64,000 nt of DNA from Rossellomorea vietnamensis. Lineage in GTDB: Bacteria > Bacillota > Bacilli > Bacillales > Bacillaceae_B. The position numbers and the translations under genes were made by a program. How positions within the stretch are numbered: the stretch's first letter is position 1; every line of letters starts with the position of its first letter. Positions 17,951 through 28,534 of this stretch are shown here, one piece after another. The stretch lies in assembly GCF_008180415.1 (NCBI RefSeq), contig NZ_VTEI01000001.1:296620-360619 (forward strand), written 5' to 3'. Below the pieces are notes generated by a model. It was not told where the DNA came from. It was given only the letters and a program-made list of their open reading frames with translations, and made no database searches.

Positions 17951-19069
17951 TTAACCGCGCTGCTCAACCGGAACATATTCCTGTTTGCCAGGACCAGTAT
18001 AATCTGCACGTGGACGGATCAGGCGGTTATTGGAATACTGCTCAAGGATGTGAGCCAGCCAGCCTGAAACCCTGCTGACAGCGAAGATCGGTGTAAACAG
18101 ATCATGATCAATGCCAAGGCTGTGGTAAACAGATGCAGAATAGAAGTCTACATTCGGCGGCAATCCTTTTTCGGATGTCACGATGTCTTCGATCTTCGTG
18201 GACATTTCATAATATTTGCTTTCGCCTCTCAGCTCAGTCAGCTTTTTGGACATTTCTTTCAAGTGTTTCGCTCTTGGATCTCCCTGCTGATAAACACGGT
18301 GGCCGAAGCCCATAATTTTTTCTTTGTTATTCAGCTTTTCACGGATGACTGATTCAACATTATCCACCGAATCAATTTCTGTCAGCATTTTCATTACCTG
18401 TTCATTGGCACCGCCGTGAAGCGGGCCTTTCAAAGCACCAATTGCCGCAGTGACACCAGAATAAACATCTGATAGAGTCGCTACGCAGACACGCGCTGTG
18501 AACGTAGAGGCATTCAATTCGTGGTCGGCATGAAGAACAAGAGCTTTATTGAACGCTTCTACTTCAATATCTTCAGGGTCATTACCCGTCAGCATATATA
18601 AGAAGTTTGCAGCAAATCCAAGATCAGTTCTTGGTGCGATTGGTTCTTTTCCGCTTCTGATTCGAGCAAATGAAGTAACAATGGTTGGGATTTTAGCTTG
18701 CAGGCGGACAGCCTTGCGGAAGTTAGCTTCCTCTTCCATCACATCCGATTCCTCATCATATAATCCAAGAAGTGAAACAGCTGATCTTAAGGCAGCCATC
18801 GGATGGACATCCTTGATTGGATACATCTTGAAATGCTCTAGTACTTCCTTAGGAAGAGCTGCGTTCTCAGCCAGATCTTTTTTCAACTGATCAAGCTCTG
18901 AAGCTGTAGGCAATTTAAGATTCCATAATAGATAGATTATCTCTTCGAAGCTGGCATTGTTTGTTAAATCATCGATGTTATATCCAACGTATGTAAGAGT
19001 ATCATCAATGATTGAACTGATTGAAGACGTAGTTGCTACAACACCTTCTAATCCACGGGTTGCTGTCAT
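17951..19069 (-). CDS. citZ: Citrate synthase
   Basis: Condenses acetyl-CoA and oxaloacetate, the entry to the TCA cycle. The 372-aa protein begins MTATRGLEGVVATTSSISS like B. subtilis CitZ, and this ATG has AAGGAGAGG six bases upstream, so 33 further upstream codons were discarded. Catalytic histidines lie in PLHGGANE and MGFGHRVY; the catalytic Asp is near VDFYSASVYHSLG. First gene of the TCA cluster, with a promoter and cre site about 200 bp upstream. Confidence 0.97.
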   Translation of the reverse strand: MTATRGLEGVVATTSSISSIIDDTLTYVGYNIDDLTNNASFEEIIYLLWNLKLPTASELDQLKKDLAENAALPKEVLEHFKMYPIKDVHPMAALRSAVSLLGLYDEESDVMEEEANFRKAVRLQAKIPTIVTSFARIRSGKEPIAPRTDLGFAANFLYMLTGNDPEDIEVEAFNKALVLHADHELNASTFTARVCVATLSDVYSGVTAAIGALKGPLHGGANEQVMKMLTEIDSVDNVESVIREKLNNKEKIMGFGHRVYQQGDPRAKHLKEMSKKLTELRGESKYYEMSTKIEDIVTSEKGLPPNVDFYSASVYHSLGIDHDLFTPIFAVSRVSGWLAHILEQYSNNRLIRPRADYTGPGKQEYVPVEQRG

Positions 19070-19262
19070 AAAAAACCTCTCCTTTATCTGAATAATTGCC
19101 TGTCGCCCATTGGTGAAATGGACAATATTTTTAAGAGTGATATAGTCTCTTAAAATGGCTTGTTTCAAAAGGTAAATATAATTGTTTAAGACTTACGCTA
19201 TCGAGCGCTCGCTCAACACAGTACCACACCATCACCATGTCAAAAAAATCAGTTTCCTGCAT

Positions 19263-19311
19263 GGGATGCGCTTTCATTTTCTATTATAAACAATTATCTG
19301 ACTTTTGTGAA
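19263..19311 (-). promoter_or_regulatory. citZ promoter with CcpA cre site
   Basis: Minus strand: -35 TTCACA (19306-19311), 17-base spacer, -10 TATAAT (19283-19288). Immediately downstream, ATGAAAGCGCATCCC (19263-19277) fits the cre consensus WTGNAANCGNWNNCW at 14 of 15 positions and would cover the start site. CcpA represses citZ in B. subtilis. A CcpC dyad was not recognised. Confidence 0.75.
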
Positions 19312-19721
19312 TGAAAACGGATTAATTTCTGCAAGAATTATTTTAGTAGAAAAACATATTGCCTCTTTTCTATCTATATCCTAACATAATATTCCGCTTT
19401 ACCCTAATCTATCTATAATCCCTGCATTTCTATTAACTATAAGAGTAAAACCAAGAGTTGGGCTGTCTTCTTTTAAATTGCAGACAAAATATATTTTCAT
19501 TAATAGCCGAATTTTAAAATTTTGATAGTATATGAAAAAACTTTTTTACTGTCGTATTCCAAGAGATTTTCCTAGTGAAGGTTCATCCGGCATTCTGAAT
19601 AGAATATCTTTCTTTCAGAAAATCTACCATTCTCTTAAGAAGTTCAACTTTCTTTCATTTTCTTCCTGGGCTAAAATATACATATACTATTAAACAGAAT
19701 TTTTTGACAGGGGGTCTGTAA
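19312..19721. other. citZ-ytvI divergent spacer
   Basis: AT-rich spacer between divergent genes. No repeat, hairpin or further promoter could be called with confidence. Confidence 0.4.
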
Positions 19722-20846
19722 ATGAATTGGGAATTTCTTTACCGCTGCTTGCGCTTTCTATTCGTTGTGGCAGTAGTCGTTCTGACAGGAATAGCAATTT
19801 ACTATATTTCAAAGGTAACCTATCCTTTCATCATTGCTTTGGTTATCGCCCTTTTAATCAACCCGGTGGTAAATCTCCTGGAAAAAAAGGCTAAAATGCC
19901 GCGCGGGCTCGCCGTCGCTTTGGCTCTATTCTTGATCATCGCCCTCTTCATAGGATTGATTACATTGCTGATAACAGAGATTGTTTCAGGTGCAAACTAT
20001 CTGGCTGATGTTGTTCCTCAGCATGTGACCACTCTCGTGGAGTACTTTGAAAATTTCATTGCAGGCCAGGTTATTCCTTTTTACCATCAGATCAGCGGAT
20101 TGTTTAAAAATTTGGAGGCCGGGCAGCAAGGAGCCATCCTTGAAAATATTCAGGCTGCCGGAGAAAGAATCGCCTCATCCGCTGGTGAGTTCATCCAGAA
20201 CTTCTTTCAAAAGCTGCCAAATATCGTATCCTGGATCCCTAATGCGGCAACCGTATTGATCTTCTCTGCGCTGGCAACATTCTTCATCAGCAAAGACTGG
20301 TACCATCTTTCAGACAGACTCTCCAAGTATGTTCCCGTTAAAGCTGCGGCAAGCGGGAGAAGGGTTTTCGTGGATTTGAAGAAAGCTTTGCTCGGTTTTG
20401 TCCGGGCACAATTCACTTTAATATCCATTACAGCTGTAATCGTACTTATCGGCCTGTTGATTCTCCGGGTCGATTATGCCATAACCATTGCCCTGGTAAT
20501 CGGGCTTGTGGACATCCTTCCTTATCTGGGAACAGGAGCAGTATTTGTTCCGTGGATCATTTATGAACTGATTACGGGGAATATTGGATTAGGGCTTGGC
20601 CTTGGAGTCCTTTATCTCGTGGTCGTCGTCCAAAGGCAGATTATGGAGCCAAAGATATTATCCTCGAGTATCGGACTTGATCCTCTGGCAACACTTATCG
20701 CCCTGTTTGTCGGCTTCAAGCTGGTTGGATTTCTCGGCCTTATCCTTGGTCCCGTGACTCTGGTGATTTTATCCACCCTGAGAAATGCCGGAGTCTTCCA
20801 GGATCTCTGGGATTTCATTACTGGCAAACCGGAGATAAGGGAATAA
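19722..20846 (+). CDS. ytvI: Sporulation membrane protein YtvI, AI-2E/PerM-type permease family
   Basis: Integral membrane protein of 374 aa with about seven to eight hydrophobic segments. The AI-2E transporter (UPF0118) signature appears near the C-terminus (DILPYLGTGAVFVPW, then LVGFLGLILGPV). B. subtilis YtvI is annotated as a sporulation membrane protein; no substrate is known. Start ATG follows AGGGGGTC. It is one of few plus-strand genes here and ends at a spacer with a repeat A remnant and a bidirectional hairpin. Confidence 0.88.
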   Translation: MNWEFLYRCLRFLFVVAVVVLTGIAIYYISKVTYPFIIALVIALLINPVVNLLEKKAKMPRGLAVALALFLIIALFIGLITLLITEIVSGANYLADVVPQHVTTLVEYFENFIAGQVIPFYHQISGLFKNLEAGQQGAILENIQAAGERIASSAGEFIQNFFQKLPNIVSWIPNAATVLIFSALATFFISKDWYHLSDRLSKYVPVKAAASGRRVFVDLKKALLGFVRAQFTLISITAVIVLIGLLILRVDYAITIALVIGLVDILPYLGTGAVFVPWIIYELITGNIGLGLGLGVLYLVVVVQRQIMEPKILSSSIGLDPLATLIALFVGFKLVGFLGLILGPVTLVILSTLRNAGVFQDLWDFITGKPEIRE

Positions 20847-20904
20847 AAAGAACAAAAGCAGAAGCGCCTGTTGGAGCTGACCATGGTGCATCCGTTTTAT
20901 GAAC

Positions 20905-20970
20905 GAGGTGGCCTGGCCGCCACCCCCCGGAGCCGTGCGGCTGGAGCGGAAAGCAATTACCCTTTTCAAC
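20905..20970. repeat. Repeat A remnant
   Basis: GAGCCGTGCGGCTGGAGCGGAAAGCAATTAC and the following AACAGCC match the right end of repeat A. The left part is replaced by unrelated sequence. Confidence 0.6.
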
Positions 20971-20995
20971 AGCCGTGATCGCTGTAATTTATAAT

Positions 20996-21030
20996 AAAAA
21001 GATCCGTTCTCAGCGAACGGATCTTTTTTG
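20996..21030. terminator. Bidirectional terminator, ytvI / fxsA
   Basis: Stem GATCCGTTC / GAACGGATC (21001-21023) between A5 and T6 runs. It serves convergent ytvI (+) and fxsA (-). Confidence 0.9.
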
Positions 21031-21417
21031 TTACCGGTATATTATAACGTTTCCATTATTAATCCATCTTCTGAACAATCTTAAAAGAAACGGCTTGATC
21101 ATTTTTCTGGTTTGCGGAAATAACAGCAGGAATCCTATGGCATCTGTTATGAATCCAGGAGTTAGAAGAACCACTCCTCCTACCAGGACACAAAGGCCGT
21201 CTACTATCGCATCGCCGGGAACCTGCCCGAACTTGATTTGTTCCTGTACATTCCTTATTGCCTGGAGACCCTGTTTCTTTGCCAGATAAGCGCCCAGGAC
21301 ACCTGTAGCAATAATCATCAGAATTGTCGCGGGTACTCCGAATGTCTGACCTGAAAGAATTAACAAACCTATCTCAAGTGCAGGCACTACTATTAAAAAT
21401 AACATCATATATCTCAT
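21031..21417 (-). CDS. fxsA: FxsA-family membrane protein
   Basis: Small membrane protein of the FxsA family (named for suppression of F exclusion of phage T7 in E. coli; its role in Bacillus is unknown). The start chosen (MRYMMLFL, 128 aa) has GGGGG ten bases upstream; Met codons three and ten codons earlier lack spacing. Three hydrophobic segments are visible (residues 3-20, 25-45, 70-95), then a basic tail (RLFRRW). Close to citZ/ytvI as in other Bacillus. Confidence 0.85.
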   Translation of the reverse strand: MRYMMLFLIVVPALEIGLLILSGQTFGVPATILMIIATGVLGAYLAKKQGLQAIRNVQEQIKFGQVPGDAIVDGLCVLVGGVVLLTPGFITDAIGFLLLFPQTRKMIKPFLLRLFRRWINNGNVIIYR

Positions 21418-21518
21418 TATCTTCATTCCCCCATTTTTTTTGGACAACCTGGTTCTATTATAACATATTCATAGACAATAGACTGATGACCGCTAACGAC
21501 AACTTTTCAACAGTTTTG

Positions 21519-21890
21519 TTATAAAGCGGAAGCGCCCCGTTAAGCCCCGACAGGCAAATGTTCTCCGGAGAAAAAAAGGCGCTCTTCCCTTTTATTCTCC
21601 GGGGGTTATTTGACCCCGAGGGGCTGGGCGCTGGAGCTGGATTGTTATAAAGCGGAAGCGCCCCGTTAAGCCCCGACAGGCAAATGTCCTCCGGAAAAGA
21701 AAAGGCGGTCTTCCCTTTTATTCTCCGGGGGTTATTTGACCCCGAGGGGCTGGGCGCTGCAGCTGGATTGATATAAAGCGGAAGCGCCCCGTTAAGCCCC
21801 GACAGGCAAATGTCCTCCGGAGAAGAAAAGGCGGTCTTCCCTTTTATTCTCCGGGGGTTATTTGACCCCGAGGGGCTGGGCGCTGGATTG
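21519..21890. repeat. Repeat B array, three 126-bp units
   Basis: ATAAAGCGGAAGCGCC recurs at 21521, 21647 and 21773, a 126-bp step; units are nearly identical. Each has GGGGTTATTTGACCCC as a small hairpin and a longer stem CCGGAGAA / TTCTCCGG around an A- and T-rich loop. It is the reverse complement of the family in the 36.9-kb array. Confidence 0.92.
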
Positions 21891-22030
21891 ATAAAAAAGC
21901 GGAAAGGTCCCTCTCAGCAGCATACAGATTGTAGGGCTCTCGTATGAGATAAAGGAATCACAATGAAAAAAGTGAGTTGATGATGACTTATTGCAAGGAG
22001 AGAGAACGAAATCTGCTAGCCGCTCTGGCC
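21890..22030. repeat. Repeat C copy 1
   Basis: On the minus strand this region parallels 44347-44495: GGCTAGCAGATTTCG, CTCTCTCCTTGC-ATAAGTCATCATC, GATTCCTTTATCTCATACGA, and a TTTCCGCTTTT end. It directly abuts the repeat B array. Confidence 0.75.
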
Positions 22031-22080
22031 TTGATTAATAAAACTCTAGAATGCGTTTTCACCTTCCCCCCTTTACACAG

Positions 22081-22206
22081 GAGGATTGTAGCGGAAGGCG
22101 TACGATCTCCTGCGGGACTAGCGGGAAAGGTGAGACCCCGCAGGCGCAGCCGAGGAGGCTCACCGCCCGCCCCGCGGAGTCGTACGCCTGGAGCGGAAAT
22201 CCATTA
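22081..22206. repeat. Repeat A copy 2
   Basis: 126-bp copy closely similar to 8391-8516. Arms GGCGTACGA / TCGTACGCC near the ends are complementary, as are CCTGCGGG / CCCCGCAGG inside. Confidence 0.9.
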
Positions 22207-22242
22207 CTTTATAACAGCCAAAATCTTTGCTAAAAGAACACA

Positions 22243-22279
22243 CTAAAAAAGTGGTGCCTCCCAAAGGAGACACCACTTT
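22243..22279 (-). terminator. pfkA-pyk terminator
   Basis: Stem AAAGTGGTG-CTCC / GGAG-CACCACTTT with a T6 tract on the minus strand, just after pyk. Confidence 0.9.
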
Positions 22280-22291
22280 TATAAAAATCAT

Positions 22292-24052
22292 TTATAGTAC
22301 ACTTGCATGTCCGTCGTAGATGACACCTCTTGAAGAATCAACGGTGATTTCCTGTCCATCTTGAAGGAGGGACATAGCATTGTCCACACCTACGATGACT
22401 GGGATGCCGATATTTATGCCAACAACAGCCGCATGGCTTGTCAGGCCGCCCTCTTCTGTAATCAAAGCTGCACACTTCTCAAGTGCAGGGACCATATCTT
22501 TATCACTGCCCACCGTGACAAGGATGGAACCAGGCTGAACCTTTTCATTTGCTTCTGCTGCATTTTTAGCCAAAACAGCTTTTCCGAATGCCGTCTTGCG
22601 CCCGATACCTTGTCCTTTTGCAAGAATATCGCCAACCACATGGATTTTCATCAGATTGGTAGTGCCGGATTCTCCGATTGGCACACCAGCTGTAATGATG
22701 ATGCGGTCTCCATGAGTAATCAATCCGGAATTCACGCTTTCTTCCACAGCCATTTCGAGCATTTCGTCTGTAGTAGAAACTTTTCTGCCCATTTGAGGGT
22801 ATACTCCCCAAGCCAATGCCAGCTTGCGGGAAACAGAATCGTTAGCTGTTACCGCAATGATTGGTGCTTTTGGACGGTATTTTGAAATCATCTTCGCTGT
22901 ATGTCCGCTTTCTGTCGGAGCAACAATGGCGTTGACAGAAAGATTGATGGCAGTATGCGCAACAGACTGTCCAATAGCATCTGTCATATTATGTCCGCTG
23001 TCCTTGCTGCGGATGGATAGGATATCTTTAAAATCAAGTGCTGTTTCTGCGCGAGAAGCAATGTTATGCATTGTCTGCACAGATTCAACAGGATAAGCCC
23101 CTGCTGCCGTTTCCCCTGAAAGCATGATCGCATCGGTCCCGTCAAAGATGGCATTTGCCACGTCACTTGCTTCTGCCCTTGTCGGACGAGGATTGCGCTG
23201 CATGGAATCCAGCATTTGCGTTGCAGTAATAACCGGTTTCCCCAGAACATTACATTTCTTGATCAAGGCTTTTTGTACAAGCGGAACCTCTTCTGCAGGA
23301 ATCTCTACGCCAAGGTCCCCTCGTGCTACCATCAAGCCGTCGGAAACTTCCAGTATTTCATCAATGTTGTCGACACCTTCCTGGTTCTCGATCTTCGGAA
23401 TGATTTGGATGTTTCCTGCATTATGATCTTCAAGCAATTGGTGGATTTCCAGGACATCAGAAGCTCGGCGGACGAATGATGCTGCGATGAAGTCCACGCC
23501 CTGTTCGATACCAAATTTAATGTCATTGGCATCCTTCTCGGTGATGCCGGGCAGGTTTACGGAAACGCCTGGAACATTGACACCTTTTTTGTTCTTCAGA
23601 GTTCCAGAGTTTAGGACCTTAGTCTTAATCTCGCCTGCAGCTTTATCAAGAGAAATGACTTCAAGGCCAATCAGTCCGTCATCTAATAGGATTTTGGAGC
23701 CCTCATGTACATCGTCTATCAAGCTTTCATATGTCACTGAGAATTTTTCTGTAGTCCCAAGCACTTCAGTCATGGAAACAATCACTTCAGATCCTTTTTC
23801 AAGTTCGATTGAGCCATCTTCCATATTATTAGTGCGGATTTCCGGACCTTTTGTATCCAAAAGAATTCCCACTGTTTTACCTGTTTTTTCAGCAGCGGTT
23901 CTAATATTCTGGATCCTGGCACCATGTTCTTCATGGTCTCCATGCGAGAAGTTTAAACGGGCTACATTCATTCCTGCTTCGATTAACTGTGTTAATTGTT
24001 CAACTGATTCACTTGCCGGTCCTATCGTACATACTATTTTGGTTTTTCTCAT
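22292..24052 (-). CDS. pyk: Pyruvate kinase
   Basis: Makes pyruvate and ATP from phosphoenolpyruvate. At 586 aa it has the barrel and A/C domains (1-475: [22 protein letters not shown], the [16 protein letters not shown] loop) plus the extra C-terminal PEP-utilising mobile domain found in Bacillus ([11 protein letters not shown] near residue 545). Start ATG follows GGAGGGCG. It lies 55 bp downstream of pfkA in the usual pfkA-pyk operon. Confidence 0.97.
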   Translation of the reverse strand: MRKTKIVCTIGPASESVEQLTQLIEAGMNVARLNFSHGDHEEHGARIQNIRTAAEKTGKTVGILLDTKGPEIRTNNMEDGSIELEKGSEVIVSMTEVLGTTEKFSVTYESLIDDVHEGSKILLDDGLIGLEVISLDKAAGEIKTKVLNSGTLKNKKGVNVPGVSVNLPGITEKDANDIKFGIEQGVDFIAASFVRRASDVLEIHQLLEDHNAGNIQIIPKIENQEGVDNIDEILEVSDGLMVARGDLGVEIPAEEVPLVQKALIKKCNVLGKPVITATQMLDSMQRNPRPTRAEASDVANAIFDGTDAIMLSGETAAGAYPVESVQTMHNIASRAETALDFKDILSIRSKDSGHNMTDAIGQSVAHTAINLSVNAIVAPTESGHTAKMISKYRPKAPIIAVTANDSVSRKLALAWGVYPQMGRKVSTTDEMLEMAVEESVNSGLITHGDRIIITAGVPIGESGTTNLMKIHVVGDILAKGQGIGRKTAFGKAVLAKNAAEANEKVQPGSILVTVGSDKDMVPALEKCAALITEEGGLTSHAAVVGINIGIPVIVGVDNAMSLLQDGQEITVDSSRGVIYDGHASVL

Positions 24053-24107
24053 TACGTAACGCCCTCCTGGATATTCCCTGTCATTTTAAATCCAAATGCG
24101 ATGTTAA

Positions 24108-25067
<960 letters not shown>

Positions 25068-25448
25068 TCACAATCACCTCTTATTAAGTCTTTATGTATA
25101 GTTAATTTTGTTATTGTTCTTTTGGGGGACAAAAAGAAGATAGTCGGGGATGCAATTTTATCACTTACTAGTATAGGCAAAAAGCCCAGGGATTATTTAT
25201 AAAATAACATGAAGAATGCCAGCCCACAACGAATATAGAGCCGAATCCCCTAAAGACGAAATTATCAAAATACTGAAAGCGTTTCACTGTAAAAATTTGT
25301 GTTTTCGTTCTTTTTCCCAGCTTTAAATCACATTTTCCGATTAACACTTTAACTTTGCTGCTATTTTATAAAGATACCAAAAATCATCATGATTATTCAC
25401 CTAAAAAACTGTTAAACAAGAATGAAAAAAGCTGCTCTCTCCGTTTAG
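25068..25448. other. pfkA upstream spacer
   Basis: Contains the untranslated region of pfkA. A TATACT hexamer occurs on the minus strand near 25170 but no convincing -35 accompanies it. Confidence 0.35.
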
Positions 25449-25644
25449 AGGCTGTTTACGCATATATGGTTGCTTTCGGATATATGGTTGCTTTCGGATA
25501 TCCCCGGATACTAAGAGTTTTATCTCTTATCGAATCGAGAGAGATCAGCTCTTTTCTTTTCGGTGTTACCAGTTTTCATTCCTCTTACTATGGCTATTTT
25601 TTTGGAATTAGTATCAAATAACAACAAAGTTTACGAAAAGAGCC
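25449..25644. mobile_element. MITE D copy 1
   Basis: 196-bp non-coding element. The left end GGCTGTTTACGCATATATGGTTGC and right end GCAACAAAGTTTACGAAAAGAGCC (minus strand) form inverted repeats of about 28 bp. Flanks CGTTTAGA and CTTTTAGA agree at 7 of 8 positions, a possible target duplication. It carries an internal 22-base duplication (TATGGTTGCTTTCGGATA twice). Confidence 0.8.
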
Positions 25645-25720
25645 TTTTAGAAAGAACATTCTTACGATCCGGGTGAAATCTGCAAGCAGCACCCTAAGCG
25701 AAAATCTTATCCACCAAATG

Positions 25721-25748
25721 GAAAAAGCGTGAAAAAGTATCCACGCTT
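25721..25748 (-). terminator. accDA terminator
   Basis: Stem AAGCGTG / CACGCTT overlapping the accA stop codon, with T5 on the minus strand. Confidence 0.75.
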
Positions 25749-26715
25749 AAGAATTTACCCTTGAAAATTCATCTAAAACAGTATATTCTCCCATAATTTT
25801 ATATTTATTATAACGGCCTTTAATCAACTGGTCTGACGTTTGGGGCACCAGCTCTTCCAAAGATGCTTTCAGTACTTTGCCGATGCTCTCGGCCTGGGTC
25901 TTGACATCCTTATGGGCTCCGCCTCTTACTTCAGGAATGATTTCATCAATCACACCAAGTTCTTTCAAATCTGGTGCCGTAATCTTCATGCTTTCGGCAG
26001 CTCTTTTTGCCTGACTGGAGTCTTTCCATAGAAGGGCAGCTGCTCCCTCAGGAGAAATAACCGAATAGGTGGAATTCTCCAGCATATGAATATGATTCCC
26101 TACGCCTAATGCCAAGGCTCCACCGCTTCCTCCTTCTCCAATGACAATGCAAATGACCGGCACACTCAAGCCTGCCATCTCAAAAAGGTTGCGCGCGATT
26201 GCTTCACTTTGGCCGCGCTCTTCTGCAGCTTTCCCGGGATAAGCACCCTTGGTGTCGATAAAGCAGATGATCGGCCTGCCAAACTTGTCTGCCTGCTTCA
26301 TCAGCCTAAGTGCTTTACGGTATCCTTCAGGGTGGGGCATCCCGAAGTTCCGGCGGATATTTTCTTTCGTGTCTTTCCCCCGCTGATGCCCGATGACGGT
26401 TACAGGAAGGCCCCGGAATTTTGCGATTCCCGCAACAATGGCTTCATCCTCACCATAGAGGCGGTCGCCGTGCAGTTCATGAAACTTAGTAAACAGAAGA
26501 CTGATATAATCCAGAGTCGTCGGTCTGTTTTGGTGTCTGGCAACTTGAACCCTTTCCCATGGTTTCATATTTTCATACAGGTCGTTTTCAAGTTTTTCCA
26601 GTCGTTTTTCAAGCTTTTCGATTTCAGAGGAAAGGTCCACTTCAGACTTCTGAGTGAATTCCTTTAATTCCGCTATTTTATTCCTTAACTGTATAACAGG
26701 CTTTTCGAATTCCAT
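25747..26715 (-). CDS. accA: Acetyl-CoA carboxylase carboxyltransferase subunit alpha
   Basis: With AccD forms the carboxyltransferase that makes malonyl-CoA for fatty acid synthesis. It has a long N-terminal helix region (about 1-60), then the crotonase-type CT fold with [13 protein letters not shown] and [15 protein letters not shown]. The ATG at 26715 lies five bases after the accD stop (322 aa). A GTG four codons earlier overlaps accD and is also possible. Translation is likely coupled with accD. The stop codon is inside the terminator stem. Confidence 0.95.
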   Translation of the reverse strand: MEFEKPVIQLRNKIAELKEFTQKSEVDLSSEIEKLEKRLEKLENDLYENMKPWERVQVARHQNRPTTLDYISLLFTKFHELHGDRLYGEDEAIVAGIAKFRGLPVTVIGHQRGKDTKENIRRNFGMPHPEGYRKALRLMKQADKFGRPIICFIDTKGAYPGKAAEERGQSEAIARNLFEMAGLSVPVICIVIGEGGSGGALALGVGNHIHMLENSTYSVISPEGAAALLWKDSSQAKRAAESMKITAPDLKELGVIDEIIPEVRGGAHKDVKTQAESIGKVLKASLEELVPQTSDQLIKGRYNKYKIMGEYTVLDEFSRVNS

Positions 26716-26720
26716 TTCAC

Positions 26721-27590
26721 TTACCACGTCACTTCACCGTCCCATTGATGAATCTCCAATATAGTCGAGATCTTCTCCTTTAAGTCCAAACGTGAAATGA
26801 CATCATCCAGCTGCCCATATTTCAAAAGGAACTCCGCCGTTTGGAAGTCTTCCGGCAGGTCTTCTCTAATTGTTTGTTCAATAATCCTTCTTCCGGCGAA
26901 ACCTATTAAAGCTCCCGGCTCTGCAAAATTATAATCACCAAGAGATGCAAAACTTGCAGAGACCCCGCCAGTTGTCGGATGGGTCATGATTGAGATGAAA
27001 AGTCCGCCATTATCACTGAACCGTTTTAATGCTACAGACGTCTTGGCCATCTGCATAAGAGATAAAACACCCTCCTGCATTCTTGCCCCGCCTGACGCTG
27101 TGAAAATAATGAACGGGCAATGTCTTCTATCAGCCTCTTCAATTGCTCTAGTAATCTTTTCACCCACAACAGAGCCCATACTTCCCATTCTGAAGCGGGC
27201 ATCCATAATTGCAACGATTGTCTCGCAGCCGCCCACTTTCCCGGCACCTGTTACAACAGCCTCATTGATATTGGTCTTTTTTCGGTCTTTTTCCAATTTT
27301 TCTATGTAATCAGGGAAATTCAAAGGATTTTCCGAAATAAGGCCTGCATCAAGTTCTTCAAAGCTTCCCTCATCTATGAAGCTGTCGATTCGTTCAAAAG
27401 CATTCATGCGGTGGTGATAGTCACAATGCAGGCAGACATTCAAGTTTTTCTGCAGTTCTTTTGTGTACATGATTTTTTTACAGTTCGGACACTTCGTCAT
27501 GATTCCTTCCGGGACATCCTGTTTAGCCGCATCAGATGGAATGGTGGCATACTTCTTCTTTTTTGTCTTAACAAAAAGATCTTTAAGCAA
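26721..27590 (-). CDS. accD: Acetyl-CoA carboxylase carboxyltransferase subunit beta
   Basis: Beta half of the carboxyltransferase, 289 aa. The zinc ribbon uses Cys34, Cys37, Cys53 and Cys56 (CPNC...CLHC). The CT core shows [12 protein letters not shown] and [14 protein letters not shown]. The start is TTG: the strong AAGGAGGT Shine-Dalgarno lies inside the longer open frame (it would encode KEV), seven bases before TTG. The resulting MLKDLF matches the B. subtilis N-terminus. A purely ORF-based start at 27611 would add seven false residues. Confidence 0.95.
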   Translation of the reverse strand: MLKDLFVKTKKKKYATIPSDAAKQDVPEGIMTKCPNCKKIMYTKELQKNLNVCLHCDYHHRMNAFERIDSFIDEGSFEELDAGLISENPLNFPDYIEKLEKDRKKTNINEAVVTGAGKVGGCETIVAIMDARFRMGSMGSVVGEKITRAIEEADRRHCPFIIFTASGGARMQEGVLSLMQMAKTSVALKRFSDNGGLFISIMTHPTTGGVSASFASLGDYNFAEPGALIGFAGRRIIEQTIREDLPEDFQTAEFLLKYGQLDDVISRLDLKEKISTILEIHQWDGEVTW

Positions 27591-27907
27591 AAGGGAAACC
27601 TCCTTATTCATTCTAGTATAAGTACCTGCCCCTTAAGGGCGAATAATCTGACATGCTTCAATAGTTGCGGTATAGGGCGGTGAATGTATCTGATGAGTTT
27701 TTGATGCCAGGCGGACACCTGGTTTTAATATCCTTCAAAAATAGAAAGAAGGTCCCATCAACACGCTTACCCAACCATAATCAGCCCGCGTTATATCGGA
27801 CTTGCTCTCATACACTCTACATCAATACAATCAAAAATGATGTAGGAACATGTCGGCATCTTCTCGACAATTTTCTACTCTGTTATTCTATAATCACGCT
27901 CTTTTAT
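27591..27907. other. Spacer between regulator gene and accD
   Basis: A short hairpin CCAGG / CCTGG occurs at 27704-27722. No convincing SigA promoter for accDA and no terminator after the regulator gene was found, so read-through from the malic enzyme operon is possible. Confidence 0.4.
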
Positions 27908-28534
27908 TCATGTTTTCAATTTATAGTAAAATTCCCACATTTCATCTTCTTGTTTTTCAAGAAGGCAATTGACAAGCCCCACACACTCTTCCATCTTCTC
28001 ATCGTCCATCAGCACTGCTTTCTCTACCATTGCCCCATATTGGGACAGGATGTACCAGATCTTTCCTGCCAAAAGATTGCCAGAATGATGGATAAGCTCC
28101 CGTAGAAAGCTGTCCACTGTGCGAAATTCTCTAGCAGCCAGAGAGTCCTGAATTGCTTCCATACTAATTCCGGTGTCCAAAATGGTTCTCAGGCTTTCTT
28201 TTTCAAGCCACTCTTTCGTTAGCAGAACATCTCCTTTTGCCTGGCCGTCCTTCAGGATGAACGTCCCTAGCAGCTCGACTAAATGATGATTGCGGAAGTC
28301 TTTTAAAAAAGTCCCTTCGCCGCGCCTTGTTTCAATAAGGCCAAGCAGCTCCAAGGCCCTTAAAGCTTCTCGAATGGAAGAACGCCCGGCTTTCAGGCGT
28401 TCTGACAACTCTCTTTCGGAAGGAATCTTATCTCCCGGCTGCAAGCCATCGTGAGAAATCATTTCCCTGATTCTATTGACAATTTCAATGAATACCTTTG
28501 AATTCGGTTTTGGTGAATCCATCTGCTGGGTCAT
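27908..28534 (-). CDS. GntR-family (FadR-type) transcriptional regulator
   Basis: 208 aa. The N-terminal winged helix-turn-helix (about 15-80) has GDKIPSERELSERLKAGRSS followed by IREALRALELLGLIETRRGEGTF, diagnostic of the FadR subfamily. The C-terminal helical effector domain (about 95-205) is short and diverged from standard FCD domains. Its ATG overlaps the stop of the malic enzyme gene by four bases. A FadR-type operator lies at the promoter of that operon, suggesting it represses itself, malic enzyme and perhaps accDA. The effector is unknown; an acyl-CoA or organic acid is a guess. Confidence 0.85.
   Translation of the reverse strand: MTQQMDSPKPNSKVFIEIVNRIREMISHDGLQPGDKIPSERELSERLKAGRSSIREALRALELLGLIETRRGEGTFLKDFRNHHLVELLGTFILKDGQAKGDVLLTKEWLEKESLRTILDTGISMEAIQDSLAAREFRTVDSFLRELIHHSGNLLAGKIWYILSQYGAMVEKAVLMDDEKMEECVGLVNCLLEKQEDEMWEFYYKLKT

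Noticed and set aside
27611-27640. FapR-like site (AAGTACCTG...) upstream of accD
   Set aside because: Only one half of the palindrome TTAGTACCTGGTACTAA is recognisable; the other half does not match.
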